A stretch of DNA of 64,000 nt from Flavobacterium sp. Its GTDB lineage: Bacteria; Bacteroidota; Bacteroidia; Flavobacteriales; Flavobacteriaceae. The position numbers were made by a program, and so were the translations under genes. The first letter of the stretch is position 1. Each line of letters opens with the position of its first letter. Location of the stretch: positions 224,741 through 288,740 of the forward strand of contig NZ_JAGIAV010000008.1 of NCBI RefSeq assembly GCF_017744675.1, in the 5' to 3' direction. Below are positions 8,171 to 17,214 of this stretch, in pieces. Under the pieces are notes generated by a model. The model was not told where the DNA came from. It saw only the letters and a program-made list of their open reading frames with translations, and made no database searches.

Positions 8171-8266
8171 ATTATGAATGTGCCAATGAGAAAATTAGCT
8201 AATTAAATGATTTTCGCATTCCCAATTATCTAATTGACAAATTGACAAATTCTCTAATTAAAAAGA

Positions 8267-9151
8267 ATGAAAATAGCCATTTACGGACAATACTATCAGA
8301 ATAGCACTGAACCTATTATAAAAGACATTTTCACATTTTTCAATACCAACAACGTCGAAATGGTAATTGAAGAAAATTTCCTGAACATGCTTTATGAAAA
8401 ACAGCTTGTAAAAAAAGAATACAAAACTTTTTCGCCAAGCACTGCTTTAGACAATAGTTTCGAAATGCTGATTAGTATTGGAGGCGACGGAACCATTTTA
8501 AGAGCCGCTGCCTTTGTTCGTAATTCTGGTGTTCCATTATTAGGTATAAATGCTGGACGATTAGGATTTCTTGCTAAAGTTCAGAAAGAAAACATCGAAA
8601 GTTTATTGCAATATGTAATAGACCAAAACTACACCACCTCTGAAAGAACTTTATTAGGAATTACATGCGAACCTTATAATGACGCTTTCAAAGAACTTAA
8701 TTTTGCCATGAACGAAGTTACAGTAAGTAGAAAAGATACAACTTCGATGATCACTGTTGAAACTTACCTGAACAACGAATATTTAAACTCATATTGGGCC
8801 GACGGATTAATCATTTCTACTCCAACCGGTTCTACAGGATATTCTTTAAGCTGTGGCGGACCAATTTTAACCCCAGATGTCAAAAGCTTAGTTATTACGC
8901 CAATTGCCCCTCATAATTTAACCGCCAGACCTCTTGTTATTCCAGACGACACCGAAATCACACTGCGAGTAACAGGAAGAGAAGACCAATATTTGGTTTC
9001 TTTAGATTCGAGAATTTCTTCAGTGAAAAACGAGTCGATTCTAAAAATTAAAAAAACAGATTACAAAATTAAAATGGTTGAAATACCAGGCGAAACTTTC
9101 TTGAAAACCTTAAGAAACAAACTGCTCTGGGGAGAAGATAAAAGAAATTAA
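8267..9151 (+). CDS. nadK: NAD kinase
   Basis: NadK phosphorylates NAD to NADP in the cytoplasm. The 294-residue product has the signature GGDG (72-75) in ISIGGDGTILRAA, the segment GINAGRLGFLAKV, the NE motif in FAMNEVTV and the nucleotide-binding segment TPTGSTGYSLSCGGP. Length and motif order are normal. The 96 bases upstream hold an AT-rich patch with ATTGACAAATTGACAAATT and no clear promoter, so it may be read from the CBS gene. Confidence 0.97.
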   Translation: MKIAIYGQYYQNSTEPIIKDIFTFFNTNNVEMVIEENFLNMLYEKQLVKKEYKTFSPSTALDNSFEMLISIGGDGTILRAAAFVRNSGVPLLGINAGRLGFLAKVQKENIESLLQYVIDQNYTTSERTLLGITCEPYNDAFKELNFAMNEVTVSRKDTTSMITVETYLNNEYLNSYWADGLIISTPTGSTGYSLSCGGPILTPDVKSLVITPIAPHNLTARPLVIPDDTEITLRVTGREDQYLVSLDSRISSVKNESILKIKKTDYKIKMVEIPGETFLKTLRNKLLWGEDKRN

Positions 9152-9277
9152 ACTCTTTTCTGATTCTTCACTATACGATAATACCACATTTTCTCGTTCT
9201 GCATGTAGTGAATCATCATTAAATGGCTCAAAATCATAATGTAAATTGAAAAAAAAGCACATTTAACCAAAGGAACT

Positions 9278-9306
9278 TTGATTCGTATTGATAATTATTA
9301 TATTTG
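9278..9306 (+). promoter_or_regulatory. Putative promoter of the DUF6089-uppS-bamA operon
   Basis: TTG at 9278-9280, an 18-base spacer and TATATTTG at 9299-9306 fit the flavobacterial consensus. The ATG at 9325 follows after 18 bases. It is one of the best promoter matches in the window. Confidence 0.6.
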
Positions 9307-9324
9307 CACGCAATTTTGAATTAA

Positions 9325-10017
9325 ATGAAGAAAATTTTTAATTTATTGTTATGTTTTTTCCCCTTTATTACACTTAATGCTCAAATCAATGAGGTTGGTG
9401 TTTTTCTTGGCGGAAGTAACTTTGTAGGCGATGTTGGAAAAACAACTTATATCGCTCCAGAAAAACTAGCTTTTGGCGTTCTATACAAATGGAACAGAAG
9501 TCCGAGACATGCTTGGCGATTCTCTTATACACAATCAAATGTTAGTGGAAATGATTATAAATCAGATGAGACTGGAAGAAATCAAAGAGGTTACCGCTTT
9601 GACAATGAAATAAAAGAGCTTTCTGCCGGTCTAGAATTCAATTTTTTCGATTTTAATCTACACGATTATCATACCAAAGTAACTCCATATGTGTTTACTG
9701 GTTTAAATTACTTCTTCTACAACAACTTATACCGCTATACTACAAGCCCAAACACAGTATACGCCCAAAAAAATAAAAGCTCAGTAGCCATACCTATTAT
9801 ATTAGGTATAAAATCAAATATAACACCGCGTTTTGTCTTAGCTGCTGAAGTAGGCGCACGTTATACCTTTACTGATAATATTGACGGAAGCAACCCGAAT
9901 ACAAGCAATCCAAATATCATGAAATTTGGAAATTTAAATAATAATGACTGGTATATTTTTTCTGGTATGACTTTAACCTATACCTTTGGAAAAAAACCAT
10001 GCTATTGCGCATACTAA
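9325..10017 (+). CDS. DUF6089-type outer-membrane beta-barrel protein
   Basis: The 230-residue protein has a signal peptide (residues 1-19, ending LNAQ) and then alternating strands with many aromatic residues. It includes EVGVFLGGSNFVGDVG, YKWNRSPRHAWRFSYT and a final strand YIFSGMTLTYTFGKKPC. This is the pattern of the DUF6089 family, an 8-strand-like barrel. Its molecular function is unknown. It is followed after only 3 bases by uppS and then bamA, so it is probably co-expressed with envelope-building genes. The C-terminal KKPCYCAY with two cysteines is slightly unusual. Confidence 0.75.
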   Translation: MKKIFNLLLCFFPFITLNAQINEVGVFLGGSNFVGDVGKTTYIAPEKLAFGVLYKWNRSPRHAWRFSYTQSNVSGNDYKSDETGRNQRGYRFDNEIKELSAGLEFNFFDFNLHDYHTKVTPYVFTGLNYFFYNNLYRYTTSPNTVYAQKNKSSVAIPIILGIKSNITPRFVLAAEVGARYTFTDNIDGSNPNTSNPNIMKFGNLNNNDWYIFSGMTLTYTFGKKPCYCAY

Positions 10018-10020
10018 AAA

Positions 10021-10761
10021 ATGAATTTACTAGAATCTATAGATCACACAAACCTACCTAAACACCTAGCCATTATTATGGACGGTAACGGACGCTGGGC
10101 AAAACAACAAGGTTTTATGCGTGCGTTTGGCCACGAAAATGGTACAAAATCTGTAAAAGAAATAATCAAAACCTCTGCTAAGCTTGGAATTGAGTATTTA
10201 ACCCTATATGCTTTTTCCACAGAAAACTGGAATCGCCCAAAACTTGAGGTTCAGGCATTAATGAAAATATTGATCAATTCATTAAAAAAAGAGCTTGTAA
10301 CCCTTCAAGAAAACAATATTCGCCTTAATGCAATTGGAAATCTTGACAAATTACCACAATCAGCCCAAAAAGAACTTTTGGATGTTATGGCAAAAACTAA
10401 AAACAATACTCGCTTAACTCTTACTCTCGCTTTAAGCTACGGCTCTAGAGAAGAATTGGTAAATGCCGTAAAGTCAATTAGTGATAAAGTTAAAAATAAT
10501 ATAATTTCAATAGACACTATTGACGATTCAATTATAAATGAGCATCTTTACACGCAAAATTTACCTGACGTAGATTTATTAATACGAACAAGTGGAGAAC
10601 ATAGAATAAGTAATTTTTTGCTATGGCAGATCGCTTATGCAGAATTGTATTTTACTAATGTCTTGTGGCCAGACTTTAAAGACCAAGATTTATATGAGGC
10701 TATTATTAGTTATCAAAAAAGAGAACGTAGATTTGGAAAAACCAGTGAACAAATTAAATAA
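10021..10761 (+). CDS. uppS: Isoprenyl transferase (undecaprenyl diphosphate synthase)
   Basis: UppS adds isopentenyl units to farnesyl diphosphate in cis to make the C55 carrier lipid for cell-wall synthesis. The 246-residue product shows the catalytic start IIMDGNGRWA (D21), the helix RAFGHENG, TLYAFSTENWNRP and the C-terminal RTSGEHRISNFLLWQ with the acidic residues of the active site. It lies in a tight run with the DUF6089 gene (3 bases before it) and bamA (7 bases after it), a common Bacteroidota arrangement. Confidence 0.96.
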   Translation: MNLLESIDHTNLPKHLAIIMDGNGRWAKQQGFMRAFGHENGTKSVKEIIKTSAKLGIEYLTLYAFSTENWNRPKLEVQALMKILINSLKKELVTLQENNIRLNAIGNLDKLPQSAQKELLDVMAKTKNNTRLTLTLALSYGSREELVNAVKSISDKVKNNIISIDTIDDSIINEHLYTQNLPDVDLLIRTSGEHRISNFLLWQIAYAELYFTNVLWPDFKDQDLYEAIISYQKRERRFGKTSEQIK

Positions 10762-10768
10762 TTTTTTA

Positions 10769-13441
10769 GTGTTGCAAAAAAAAATACAAATAGTCTTTAC
10801 CCTATTACTTTTGGGTAGTTTTTCACAAATTAAAGCACAAGAAAGAGTTCCTTTTGATCAAGGAAAAAAATATATTCTAGCTAAAGTTTCTGTTGTTGGT
10901 AAAATAAGCTTCAATGAGCAGACTGTTGTAACCTTTTCGGGCCTACAAAAAGGCCAGGAAATCACTGTACCTGGAGAAGAAATCAGTAGCGCAATTAAAA
11001 AATTAGGTAAATTAGGTTTATTTGACGAAATCGCTTTTTATGTTAATAAGGTAGAAAACGACAGTATCTATTTAGACTTAGACATCGTTGAACTTCCTAA
11101 ATTAAATGAAGTTAAAATTGTCGGTGTCAAGAAAAGCAAAGTAGAAGCTTTAATCAAAGACAACAACCTGACAAAGAACAAGATTGTCAACGAAAACCTA
11201 ATCACTACGACAAAAAATTACATAGAAAATAAATACAAAAAAGAAGGTTATTATAACACAAAAGTTACTATAACCAATACTCCAGATACTATAAATGGGC
11301 ATCAAGTTAACATGCTTGTTCGAATAGACAAAGGAGATAAGGTAAAAATAAGCAGTATTGATTTCATAGGAAACAAACAGCTTACCGACACCCAGTTGCG
11401 TGGTGCAATGAAAGACACAAAACAGAAAAATTTCATACGTGTATTTAAAGCCTCTAAATTTATTCCAGAGAAATACAAAACTGACTTAGAAAAAGTAGTT
11501 GCCGCATACAAAGAAAAAGGATATCGTGATGCTCGTATTATTTATGATTCTGTAAAATACAATAAGCAAAAAAACACCCTTGCAATTAAAATTAATGTTG
11601 AAGAAGGAAACAAATACTACTTCGGTAATATTAAGTTCTTAGGTAATACTGTTTACTCCGATCAACTTTTAAGCCGTTATTTAGGAATCAAAAAAGGAGA
11701 AACCTACAATGGGGTTTTACTAGAAAAAAGGATTGCCGATAAATCAAAACCAGATGCAGAAGATATTACCAACTTATACCAAAACAACGGTTATTTGTTC
11801 TCAAATATTAATGCTGTAGAGGTAAAAACGGTTAATGATACTATCGATTTTGAGATTAGAGTTACGGAAGGTCCAATCGCTTATTTCAACAAAATTACAG
11901 TTGTTGGAAACGACAAAACAAACGATCACGTTATTTACCGTGAGTTAAGAACAAAACCAGGAGAAAAATATAGTAAAGAGCAATTGGTTAGAACGATTCG
12001 TGAGATCGGACAATTAGGTTTCTTTGATCCTGAGGCAATCGACCCTAAATTTAAGAACGTAGATGCTGGAGCTGGTACTGTTGATATTGAATACAATGTA
12101 GTAGAAAAAGGATCTAGCCAGGTCGAACTTCAAGGAGGTTATGGCGGTGGAGGTTTCATTGGAACATTAGGACTTTCGTTTAACAACTTCTCGGCACGAA
12201 AAATATTCGACAAAGAAGCTTACAAGCCTTTACCAATGGGAGATGGGCAAAAAGTTGCTCTTCGTTTACAAGGAAGTACTTATTTCCAAACGTATAGTTT
12301 ATCTTTCTCAGAGCCTTGGTTTGGAGGGAAGAAACCGGTACAGTTTAGTTCATCTATTTCATACAGTAAGCAATTTCTTAACAATTACATCACCAGAACT
12401 GTTGATAAAAGCAAAAGTTTTAATATTTTTACAGTACAAGTTGGTTTAGCAAAAAGATTAACTGTGCCAGATGACTACTTTGTATTGTCACAATCGGTGA
12501 GTTATCAGCACTACGACTTGAACAATTATAATACAGGTTTGTTTACTTTTGGTAATGGTGCATCAAGAAACTTAGCTTATACTATCGGACTTTCAAGAAG
12601 TAATAAAGGTACTAACCCAATATTCCCAATGTATGGTTCTGAATTTAGTATTAGTGCAAAAGTTACACCTCCATACTCATTATTTAATGGTATTGATTAT
12701 GGTGATTTGCACAACCAAAAAGAATACAAAACTCAATATACGGGAACATCTGGAAGTGGTATAGATGGACAGCCACTTAACAATGGTGATTATGTTAAAA
12801 CACAAACTATAAACGGTCAAACTGGTTATGTGAGTGTTGGATCAGATTACGCAAGTGCAGATACAGATATAGCAAAAGTCGATCAGAAAAAATACAATTG
12901 GTTAGAGTACTATAAAGTTAAATTTAAAGGAGACTGGTACACTAAAGTTTATGGAAAATTAGTTTTAAGAACCCTTACTGAGTTTGGTTTCTTAGGAGCT
13001 TACAACCAAGAAAGAGGTGTAATTCCGTTTGAACGTTTTTACCTAGGTGGAGATGGTATGGCCAACTACTCAATGGATGGTAGAGAGACTATTCAGTTGA
13101 GAGGTTATCCAAACAACTCGTTAACTCCTGTAAATGCAAATGGTGATGCAATTGGAGCAACGATTTACAACAAATTCTCTATGGAATTACGTTACCCAAT
13201 TACATTAAAAGCATCGGCTTCTATTTTTGCCTTAACGTTCTTAGAAGCAGGTTCATCGTATCCAACGTTTAAAGATTACAATCCGTTTGACTTAAGCCGT
13301 TCTGCCGGTGCTGGTTTACGTGTATTCATGCCTGCATTTGGATTATTGGGTATTGACTTTGGTTATGGGTTTGATGCCCTTCCTGGACAAACAAAACCTA
13401 ATGGTTGGGAAACGCACTTTATCATTGGACAACAATTTTAA
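10769..13441 (+). CDS. bamA: BamA, outer-membrane protein assembly factor
   Basis: BamA is the Omp85 insertase that folds beta-barrel proteins into the outer membrane. The product has a signal peptide (ending IKAQ), about five POTRA domains (roughly residues 25-430, ending before SSQVELQGGYGGGGFIG) and a 16-strand barrel finishing FIIGQQF with a terminal phenylalanine. No ATG is suitably placed. I chose GTG at 10769, seven bases after the uppS stop, giving 890 residues; TTG at 10772 is equally possible. The frame is open back into uppS, but that would bury the signal peptide. An extracellular-loop insert (about 660-720) is longer than in proteobacterial BamA. Confidence 0.93.
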   Translation: MLQKKIQIVFTLLLLGSFSQIKAQERVPFDQGKKYILAKVSVVGKISFNEQTVVTFSGLQKGQEITVPGEEISSAIKKLGKLGLFDEIAFYVNKVENDSIYLDLDIVELPKLNEVKIVGVKKSKVEALIKDNNLTKNKIVNENLITTTKNYIENKYKKEGYYNTKVTITNTPDTINGHQVNMLVRIDKGDKVKISSIDFIGNKQLTDTQLRGAMKDTKQKNFIRVFKASKFIPEKYKTDLEKVVAAYKEKGYRDARIIYDSVKYNKQKNTLAIKINVEEGNKYYFGNIKFLGNTVYSDQLLSRYLGIKKGETYNGVLLEKRIADKSKPDAEDITNLYQNNGYLFSNINAVEVKTVNDTIDFEIRVTEGPIAYFNKITVVGNDKTNDHVIYRELRTKPGEKYSKEQLVRTIREIGQLGFFDPEAIDPKFKNVDAGAGTVDIEYNVVEKGSSQVELQGGYGGGGFIGTLGLSFNNFSARKIFDKEAYKPLPMGDGQKVALRLQGSTYFQTYSLSFSEPWFGGKKPVQFSSSISYSKQFLNNYITRTVDKSKSFNIFTVQVGLAKRLTVPDDYFVLSQSVSYQHYDLNNYNTGLFTFGNGASRNLAYTIGLSRSNKGTNPIFPMYGSEFSISAKVTPPYSLFNGIDYGDLHNQKEYKTQYTGTSGSGIDGQPLNNGDYVKTQTINGQTGYVSVGSDYASADTDIAKVDQKKYNWLEYYKVKFKGDWYTKVYGKLVLRTLTEFGFLGAYNQERGVIPFERFYLGGDGMANYSMDGRETIQLRGYPNNSLTPVNANGDAIGATIYNKFSMELRYPITLKASASIFALTFLEAGSSYPTFKDYNPFDLSRSAGAGLRVFMPAFGLLGIDFGYGFDALPGQTKPNGWETHFIIGQQF

Positions 13442-13483
13442 TAAAATAACGTTTGGTTAAAAATCATCAAATAAAGTTATGTT

Positions 13484-14530
13484 ATGAGAAAACAATTTTT
13501 ATTTATATTTTTAGCCTTGATTGTAGCAAATACAAGTCAGGCACAAGGAAAGACGACTCGAATTGGCTACATCGACATGGAATATATTTTAGAAAATGTT
13601 TCCGATTACAAAGAAGCTAAATCACAATTAGAGCAAAAAGCTCAAAAGTGGAAACAAGAAATAGAGGCGAAAAAATTAAATATAAATAATTTAAAGGAAA
13701 GCTTAAAAACAGAAAAAGCTTTACTTACAAAAGAATTAATAGAAGAAAGAGAAACTGAAATTAAGTTTCTTGAACAAGAAATGATGGATTATCAGCAGAA
13801 ACAATTTGGTTCTGACGGAAATCTAATGAGACAAAAAGCAGCTTTAGCAAAGCCAATACAAGATCAGGTTTTTACAGCTGTGCAAGATATAGCAGAAGCA
13901 AAAAATTATGATTTTGTTTTTGATAAATCATCAGATCTAACCATGCTTTTTAGCAATAAAAGATTTGATATTAGCGATCAGGTTTTAAGAATCTTAAACC
14001 GTACTGAAAAACGTGAACAGCTAACAAAAAAACAACTGAAAGAACAAGAGGCTAAAGAAAATATCGAAAATGCAATTGACGAAAATCCAGCAATGGCCGA
14101 TCGCCAAAAAGCGCTTGATGAAAAAAGAGCTGCCAGAGAAAAGTTAATTCAAGACAGAAAATTAGAACAGGAAGCTAAGAGAAAAGAATACGAAGACCGA
14201 AGAAAAGCTTTACAAGACGAAAGAGAAGCCAAAAAAAATGGCACGGTTTCTGGAACAGCTACAACACCAGCCGTTCCTACTGCAGCTACTGCAACAACTG
14301 GCGATGCTAAAACAAGTACAACTGGAAAAACTGCTACGCCTGCTGCTGCCACAGGAGAAACTCCTGCCACAGATCAGCCTGCAATGACAAAAGCAGAAGA
14401 AAGACAATTACTTTACGAACAGCGTAAAAAAGAATTGGAAGAAAGAAGAAAGAAAATTTTAGAAGAAAGAGAAGCGGCTAAAAAAGCAAAAGAAGCCGAA
14501 ACGCAAAAAACAAATACGACCAATAATTAA
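13484..14530 (+). CDS. Skp/OmpH-family periplasmic chaperone with a long charged C-terminal tail
   Basis: The 348-residue product has a signal peptide (ending SQAQ) and an OmpH/Skp core (about 25-165: IGYIDMEYILENVSDYKEA, then a long coiled coil). Skp-like trimers hold unfolded outer-membrane proteins for BamA, which is encoded directly upstream. The usual family length is 160-190 residues. Here about 180 residues are added: Lys/Glu/Arg-rich helix (about 180-250), a Thr/Ala/Pro linker (about 250-305) and a second KE-rich helix ending in TNTTNN. The tail could be an extended coiled coil or a cell-wall tether; I cannot tell which. Confidence 0.88.
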   Translation: MRKQFLFIFLALIVANTSQAQGKTTRIGYIDMEYILENVSDYKEAKSQLEQKAQKWKQEIEAKKLNINNLKESLKTEKALLTKELIEERETEIKFLEQEMMDYQQKQFGSDGNLMRQKAALAKPIQDQVFTAVQDIAEAKNYDFVFDKSSDLTMLFSNKRFDISDQVLRILNRTEKREQLTKKQLKEQEAKENIENAIDENPAMADRQKALDEKRAAREKLIQDRKLEQEAKRKEYEDRRKALQDEREAKKNGTVSGTATTPAVPTAATATTGDAKTSTTGKTATPAAATGETPATDQPAMTKAEERQLLYEQRKKELEERRKKILEEREAAKKAKEAETQKTNTTNN

Positions 14531-14544
14531 TTAATATTTTAAAA

Positions 14545-15048
14545 ATGATGAAACAAATCAAAACTTTACTAATTGCTGCAATTCTTATTTTAGGAGCAAG
14601 TAACACAATGAACGCGCAAGCGAAGGTAGCTCATGTTGATGTAAGCGAGATCATGTCGAAAATGCCTGCTATGCTAGATGCTCAAAATCAACTGCAAAAA
14701 TTAAGTGGTACATATGATGCTGAATACAAAAAAATGGTTGACGAATATCAAGTAAAAATTAAAAAGTACGAAGCTGAAGCTGCAACTGTAACTGATGCTG
14801 TAAACGGTGAGCGTTCTAAAGAAGTTCAAGATATGCAAAAGAGAATTGTTGATTACAGAGACAATGCTCAAAAAGAATTACAACAAAAAGAAACTGATAT
14901 CGTAAAACCTTTAATGGAAAAAGTTAGAGCTTCTATCCAAAAAGTTGGAAAAGCTAAAGGTTTCCAATACGTTTTAGATGGTTCTACTTTATTATTAGCT
15001 GATGGACCAAACATCACTGCTGATGTTAAAAAAGATTTAGGATTCTAA
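14545..15048 (+). CDS. Skp/OmpH-family periplasmic chaperone
   Basis: This 167-residue protein has a signal peptide (ending MNAQ) and then a compact Skp/OmpH body of normal length: KVAHVDVSEIMSKMPAM, a long coiled coil (about 50-130), and a C-terminal beta strand FQYVLDGSTLLLADG. It follows the longer paralogue by 14 bases, downstream of bamA, so both chaperones and the insertase form one expression unit that ends at the terminator at 15072-15106. Two ATG codons in a row (14545 and 14548) are both possible starts. Confidence 0.92.
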   Translation: MMKQIKTLLIAAILILGASNTMNAQAKVAHVDVSEIMSKMPAMLDAQNQLQKLSGTYDAEYKKMVDEYQVKIKKYEAEAATVTDAVNGERSKEVQDMQKRIVDYRDNAQKELQQKETDIVKPLMEKVRASIQKVGKAKGFQYVLDGSTLLLADGPNITADVKKDLGF

Positions 15049-15071
15049 GAAATCAAATCTAGATAATTAAG

Positions 15072-15106
15072 CTGCTCAATTTGTATAATTTGAGCAGTTT
15101 TTTTTT
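15072..15106 (+). terminator. Terminator of the uppS-bamA-ompH operon
   Basis: CTGCTCAA (15072-15079) and TTGAGCAG (15090-15097) form an 8-bp stem followed by nine T (15098-15106). It lies 23 bases after the stop codon of the second ompH gene. Confidence 0.85.
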
Positions 15107-15185
15107 ACAAAAAATTAAAGCCAATATCTGGGATAATTTCAAGATTTGATTTAATTTAGAGTAACGAATTATATTTAAAAAATAG

Positions 15186-15193
15186 TAAATTTG
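15186..15193 (+). promoter_or_regulatory. -7-like box just before murI
   Basis: TAAATTTG matches TAnnTTTG exactly, but it ends only four bases before the murI ATG at 15198. A transcript started here would be leaderless or nearly so. No TTG lies at the normal spacing upstream. Confidence 0.35.
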
Positions 15194-15197
15194 CTTT

Positions 15198-15974
15198 ATG
15201 ACAAACAATAATCCTATAGGCGTTTTTGATTCTGGTATTGGCGGAACTTCCATCTGGAGCGCCATTCATGATCTTCTTCCAAATGAAAAAACCATTTATC
15301 TTGCTGATAGCAAAAATGCGCCTTACGGTCAAAGAAGCAAAGAGGAGATTGTTGCTTTAAGCAAAAAAAATGTAGAGTTTTTACTTGAAAACAATTGCAA
15401 ACTTATTGTTGTGGCCTGCAATACTGCAACAACAAATGCTATAGTAGAACTTCGTGCAGATTATGACATTCCGTTTGTTGGAATTGAGCCTGCTATTAAA
15501 CCTGCGGCAAACAACTCGCAAACACAGGTAATCGGAATTCTAGCGACAAAAGGAACGCTGAACAGTGAGTTGTTTAATAAGACTGCTGAAATGTTTCACA
15601 ATACCAAAATCATTGAGCAAGTAGGCCACGGGCTTGTACAGCTTATTGAAGATGGCAACTTGTATTCTCCAGAAATGACACAATTGTTAGAATCGTACCT
15701 TCAACCTATGATTGAAGCTAATATTGATTATTTGGTTCTTGGATGCAGCCACTACCCTTACTTAATTCCTCAAATAAAAAAAATTCTCCCAGACCATATT
15801 AAAATAATAGATTCAGGAGAAGCTGTTGCACGCCAGACTAAAAATCTGCTGCGCGATAAAGTTGGTTTTTCTGAAAGTGCAGATCATGATCCTATATTTT
15901 ATGTCAACTCAGATCCTAAAGTTCTAGAGTCAATATTAGAATATAAATATCCCGTAATCAAAAAAGACTTTTAA
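15198..15974 (+). CDS. murI: Glutamate racemase
   Basis: MurI converts L-glutamate to D-glutamate for peptidoglycan. The 258-residue product begins with the conserved PIGVFDSGIGG. It carries both catalytic cysteines, C74 in VACNTATTNA and C183 in LGCSHYPYL, and shows NAPYGQRS. Length is normal. It follows the terminator of the bamA operon, so it is separately transcribed despite its related cell-envelope function. It converges with the next gene with a 4-base gap. Confidence 0.96.
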   Translation: MTNNNPIGVFDSGIGGTSIWSAIHDLLPNEKTIYLADSKNAPYGQRSKEEIVALSKKNVEFLLENNCKLIVVACNTATTNAIVELRADYDIPFVGIEPAIKPAANNSQTQVIGILATKGTLNSELFNKTAEMFHNTKIIEQVGHGLVQLIEDGNLYSPEMTQLLESYLQPMIEANIDYLVLGCSHYPYLIPQIKKILPDHIKIIDSGEAVARQTKNLLRDKVGFSESADHDPIFYVNSDPKVLESILEYKYPVIKKDF

Positions 15975-15978
15975 ATTA

Positions 15979-17214
15979 TTATTCAAACTTTCGCTTGACG
16001 AACCAAATTCCGTCCAACGATAAATTGAGCGATATTTTATGGTAATTTTCTTTTATCAAATCATTTGCAATTCGGCCTTTTTGTCCGTAAGAATAAGAAA
16101 TATGGAGTGATGAGAATGTGTTATCAATAGGCAGGTTTAAACCTATAGAAACAGATGCATTATTAACACGCTGCTTGTCGACTTCGAGATAGCCGTTGTC
16201 AAAATTTACACCTGCTGCATACCCTACTCTATCCCAATATTTTCTAACATTCTTTTTGCCGCTATAGGTAAAACCAAGTGCAAAACGATCTTGATTTACA
16301 AATTTTCCATAAAGTTCAGATTGTTTTGTATTTTCCCAAAAACTCCTCTCGTAATCTAAAGTCACATTCAGGTTATTTTTAAAACGTTTACTGGCTCCAA
16401 AACCAAGTTCAAGAGGCATATAATAATCCTCTGTATCTGCTGCTTTATCGGTTTCTATGGAGGTTTCTACTTCATCTGCAATGCTTGTTACCGACTGTAC
16501 TTTAGAAGCATTTATTCTGGCTGGAACTTTAATTGTTGTTCCAACGGTGAAAGTGGAATCTATTTTGAATTGCGCGCCCAACGTTGCACGCACTCCGCTA
16601 TAATCTGTTTTTTTATGTATTGTTGTAATGGCATCTGCAATCAGAAAAGCACGATCGTCTACTATGTTTCCAAAAAGGACTGTTCCTGTTGCTCCAATTG
16701 TCAATTTTTTTCCAAATCGATAGCCGTATGAAAAATCAAGACTATTTAAACCTCCAGATCCTTGTGCGGTTACATAATAGGATTCTTGGCTATCGGCGAT
16801 TGGAAGCTTTAAATTGGAAATTTTAAATACCGAACTAGAATATGGACGAAGTGCCAAACTAAAACCCGAATTTTTAGTAACCGGAAAAGCAAACGCTAAA
16901 TGAGAAAATTGAAAATTATTTCTTTTTTCTGAACGAGTACTGCTTTGGTAGGTTGTAGCAATAGCTTTTCCTCCAATATCAAAAAGGAAATGATTCTGAT
17001 ACATAAATCCTAAAGATGCCGGATTTAAATTATTAATAAAAGTATCTGAAGGCAATGCAATTCCTGAACCGCCAATGGAAGGCAAATAACCAAAATCTGC
17101 ATCATATAAACTTCCTACACCATAAAGCGAATAGGGAGAACTTGAAATGCTTTGAGAGAATGAAGTCAGCGACATCAAAAAGAAGCAGCTCCATAAAACA
17201 ATTTTATTTTTCAT
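15979..17214 (-). CDS. Outer-membrane beta-barrel protein paired with a DUF4270 lipoprotein
   Basis: The 411-residue product has a signal peptide (ending TSFSQ) and is otherwise a barrel with regularly spaced strands, for example FSLALRPYSSSVF and KLTIGATGTVLFGNIV. The start SSSPYSLYGVGSLYD, with LNPASLGFMYQNHFLFDIGG, resembles FadL-like porins of Bacteroidota that begin by a plug-like segment. I do not recognise a specific function. Its ATG directly abuts the stop codon of the DUF4270 lipoprotein gene, so the two are translationally coupled and may form an outer-membrane complex. Confidence 0.65.
   Translation of the reverse strand: MKNKIVLWSCFFLMSLTSFSQSISSSPYSLYGVGSLYDADFGYLPSIGGSGIALPSDTFINNLNPASLGFMYQNHFLFDIGGKAIATTYQSSTRSEKRNNFQFSHLAFAFPVTKNSGFSLALRPYSSSVFKISNLKLPIADSQESYYVTAQGSGGLNSLDFSYGYRFGKKLTIGATGTVLFGNIVDDRAFLIADAITTIHKKTDYSGVRATLGAQFKIDSTFTVGTTIKVPARINASKVQSVTSIADEVETSIETDKAADTEDYYMPLELGFGASKRFKNNLNVTLDYERSFWENTKQSELYGKFVNQDRFALGFTYSGKKNVRKYWDRVGYAAGVNFDNGYLEVDKQRVNNASVSIGLNLPIDNTFSSLHISYSYGQKGRIANDLIKENYHKISLNLSLDGIWFVKRKFE

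Noticed and set aside
9152..9300. Short open frame of about 48 codons on the minus strand between nadK and the DUF6089 gene, with a hydrophobic stretch and a final NQKRV
   Set aside because: It overlaps the good promoter at 9278-9306, has no clear start with a ribosome-binding site, and I do not recognise it. A remnant of a lost gene is possible but not supported.
10637..10768. bamA start inside uppS
   Set aside because: The extra 44 residues are encoded by an overlapping frame of uppS and would move the signal peptide away from the N-terminus.
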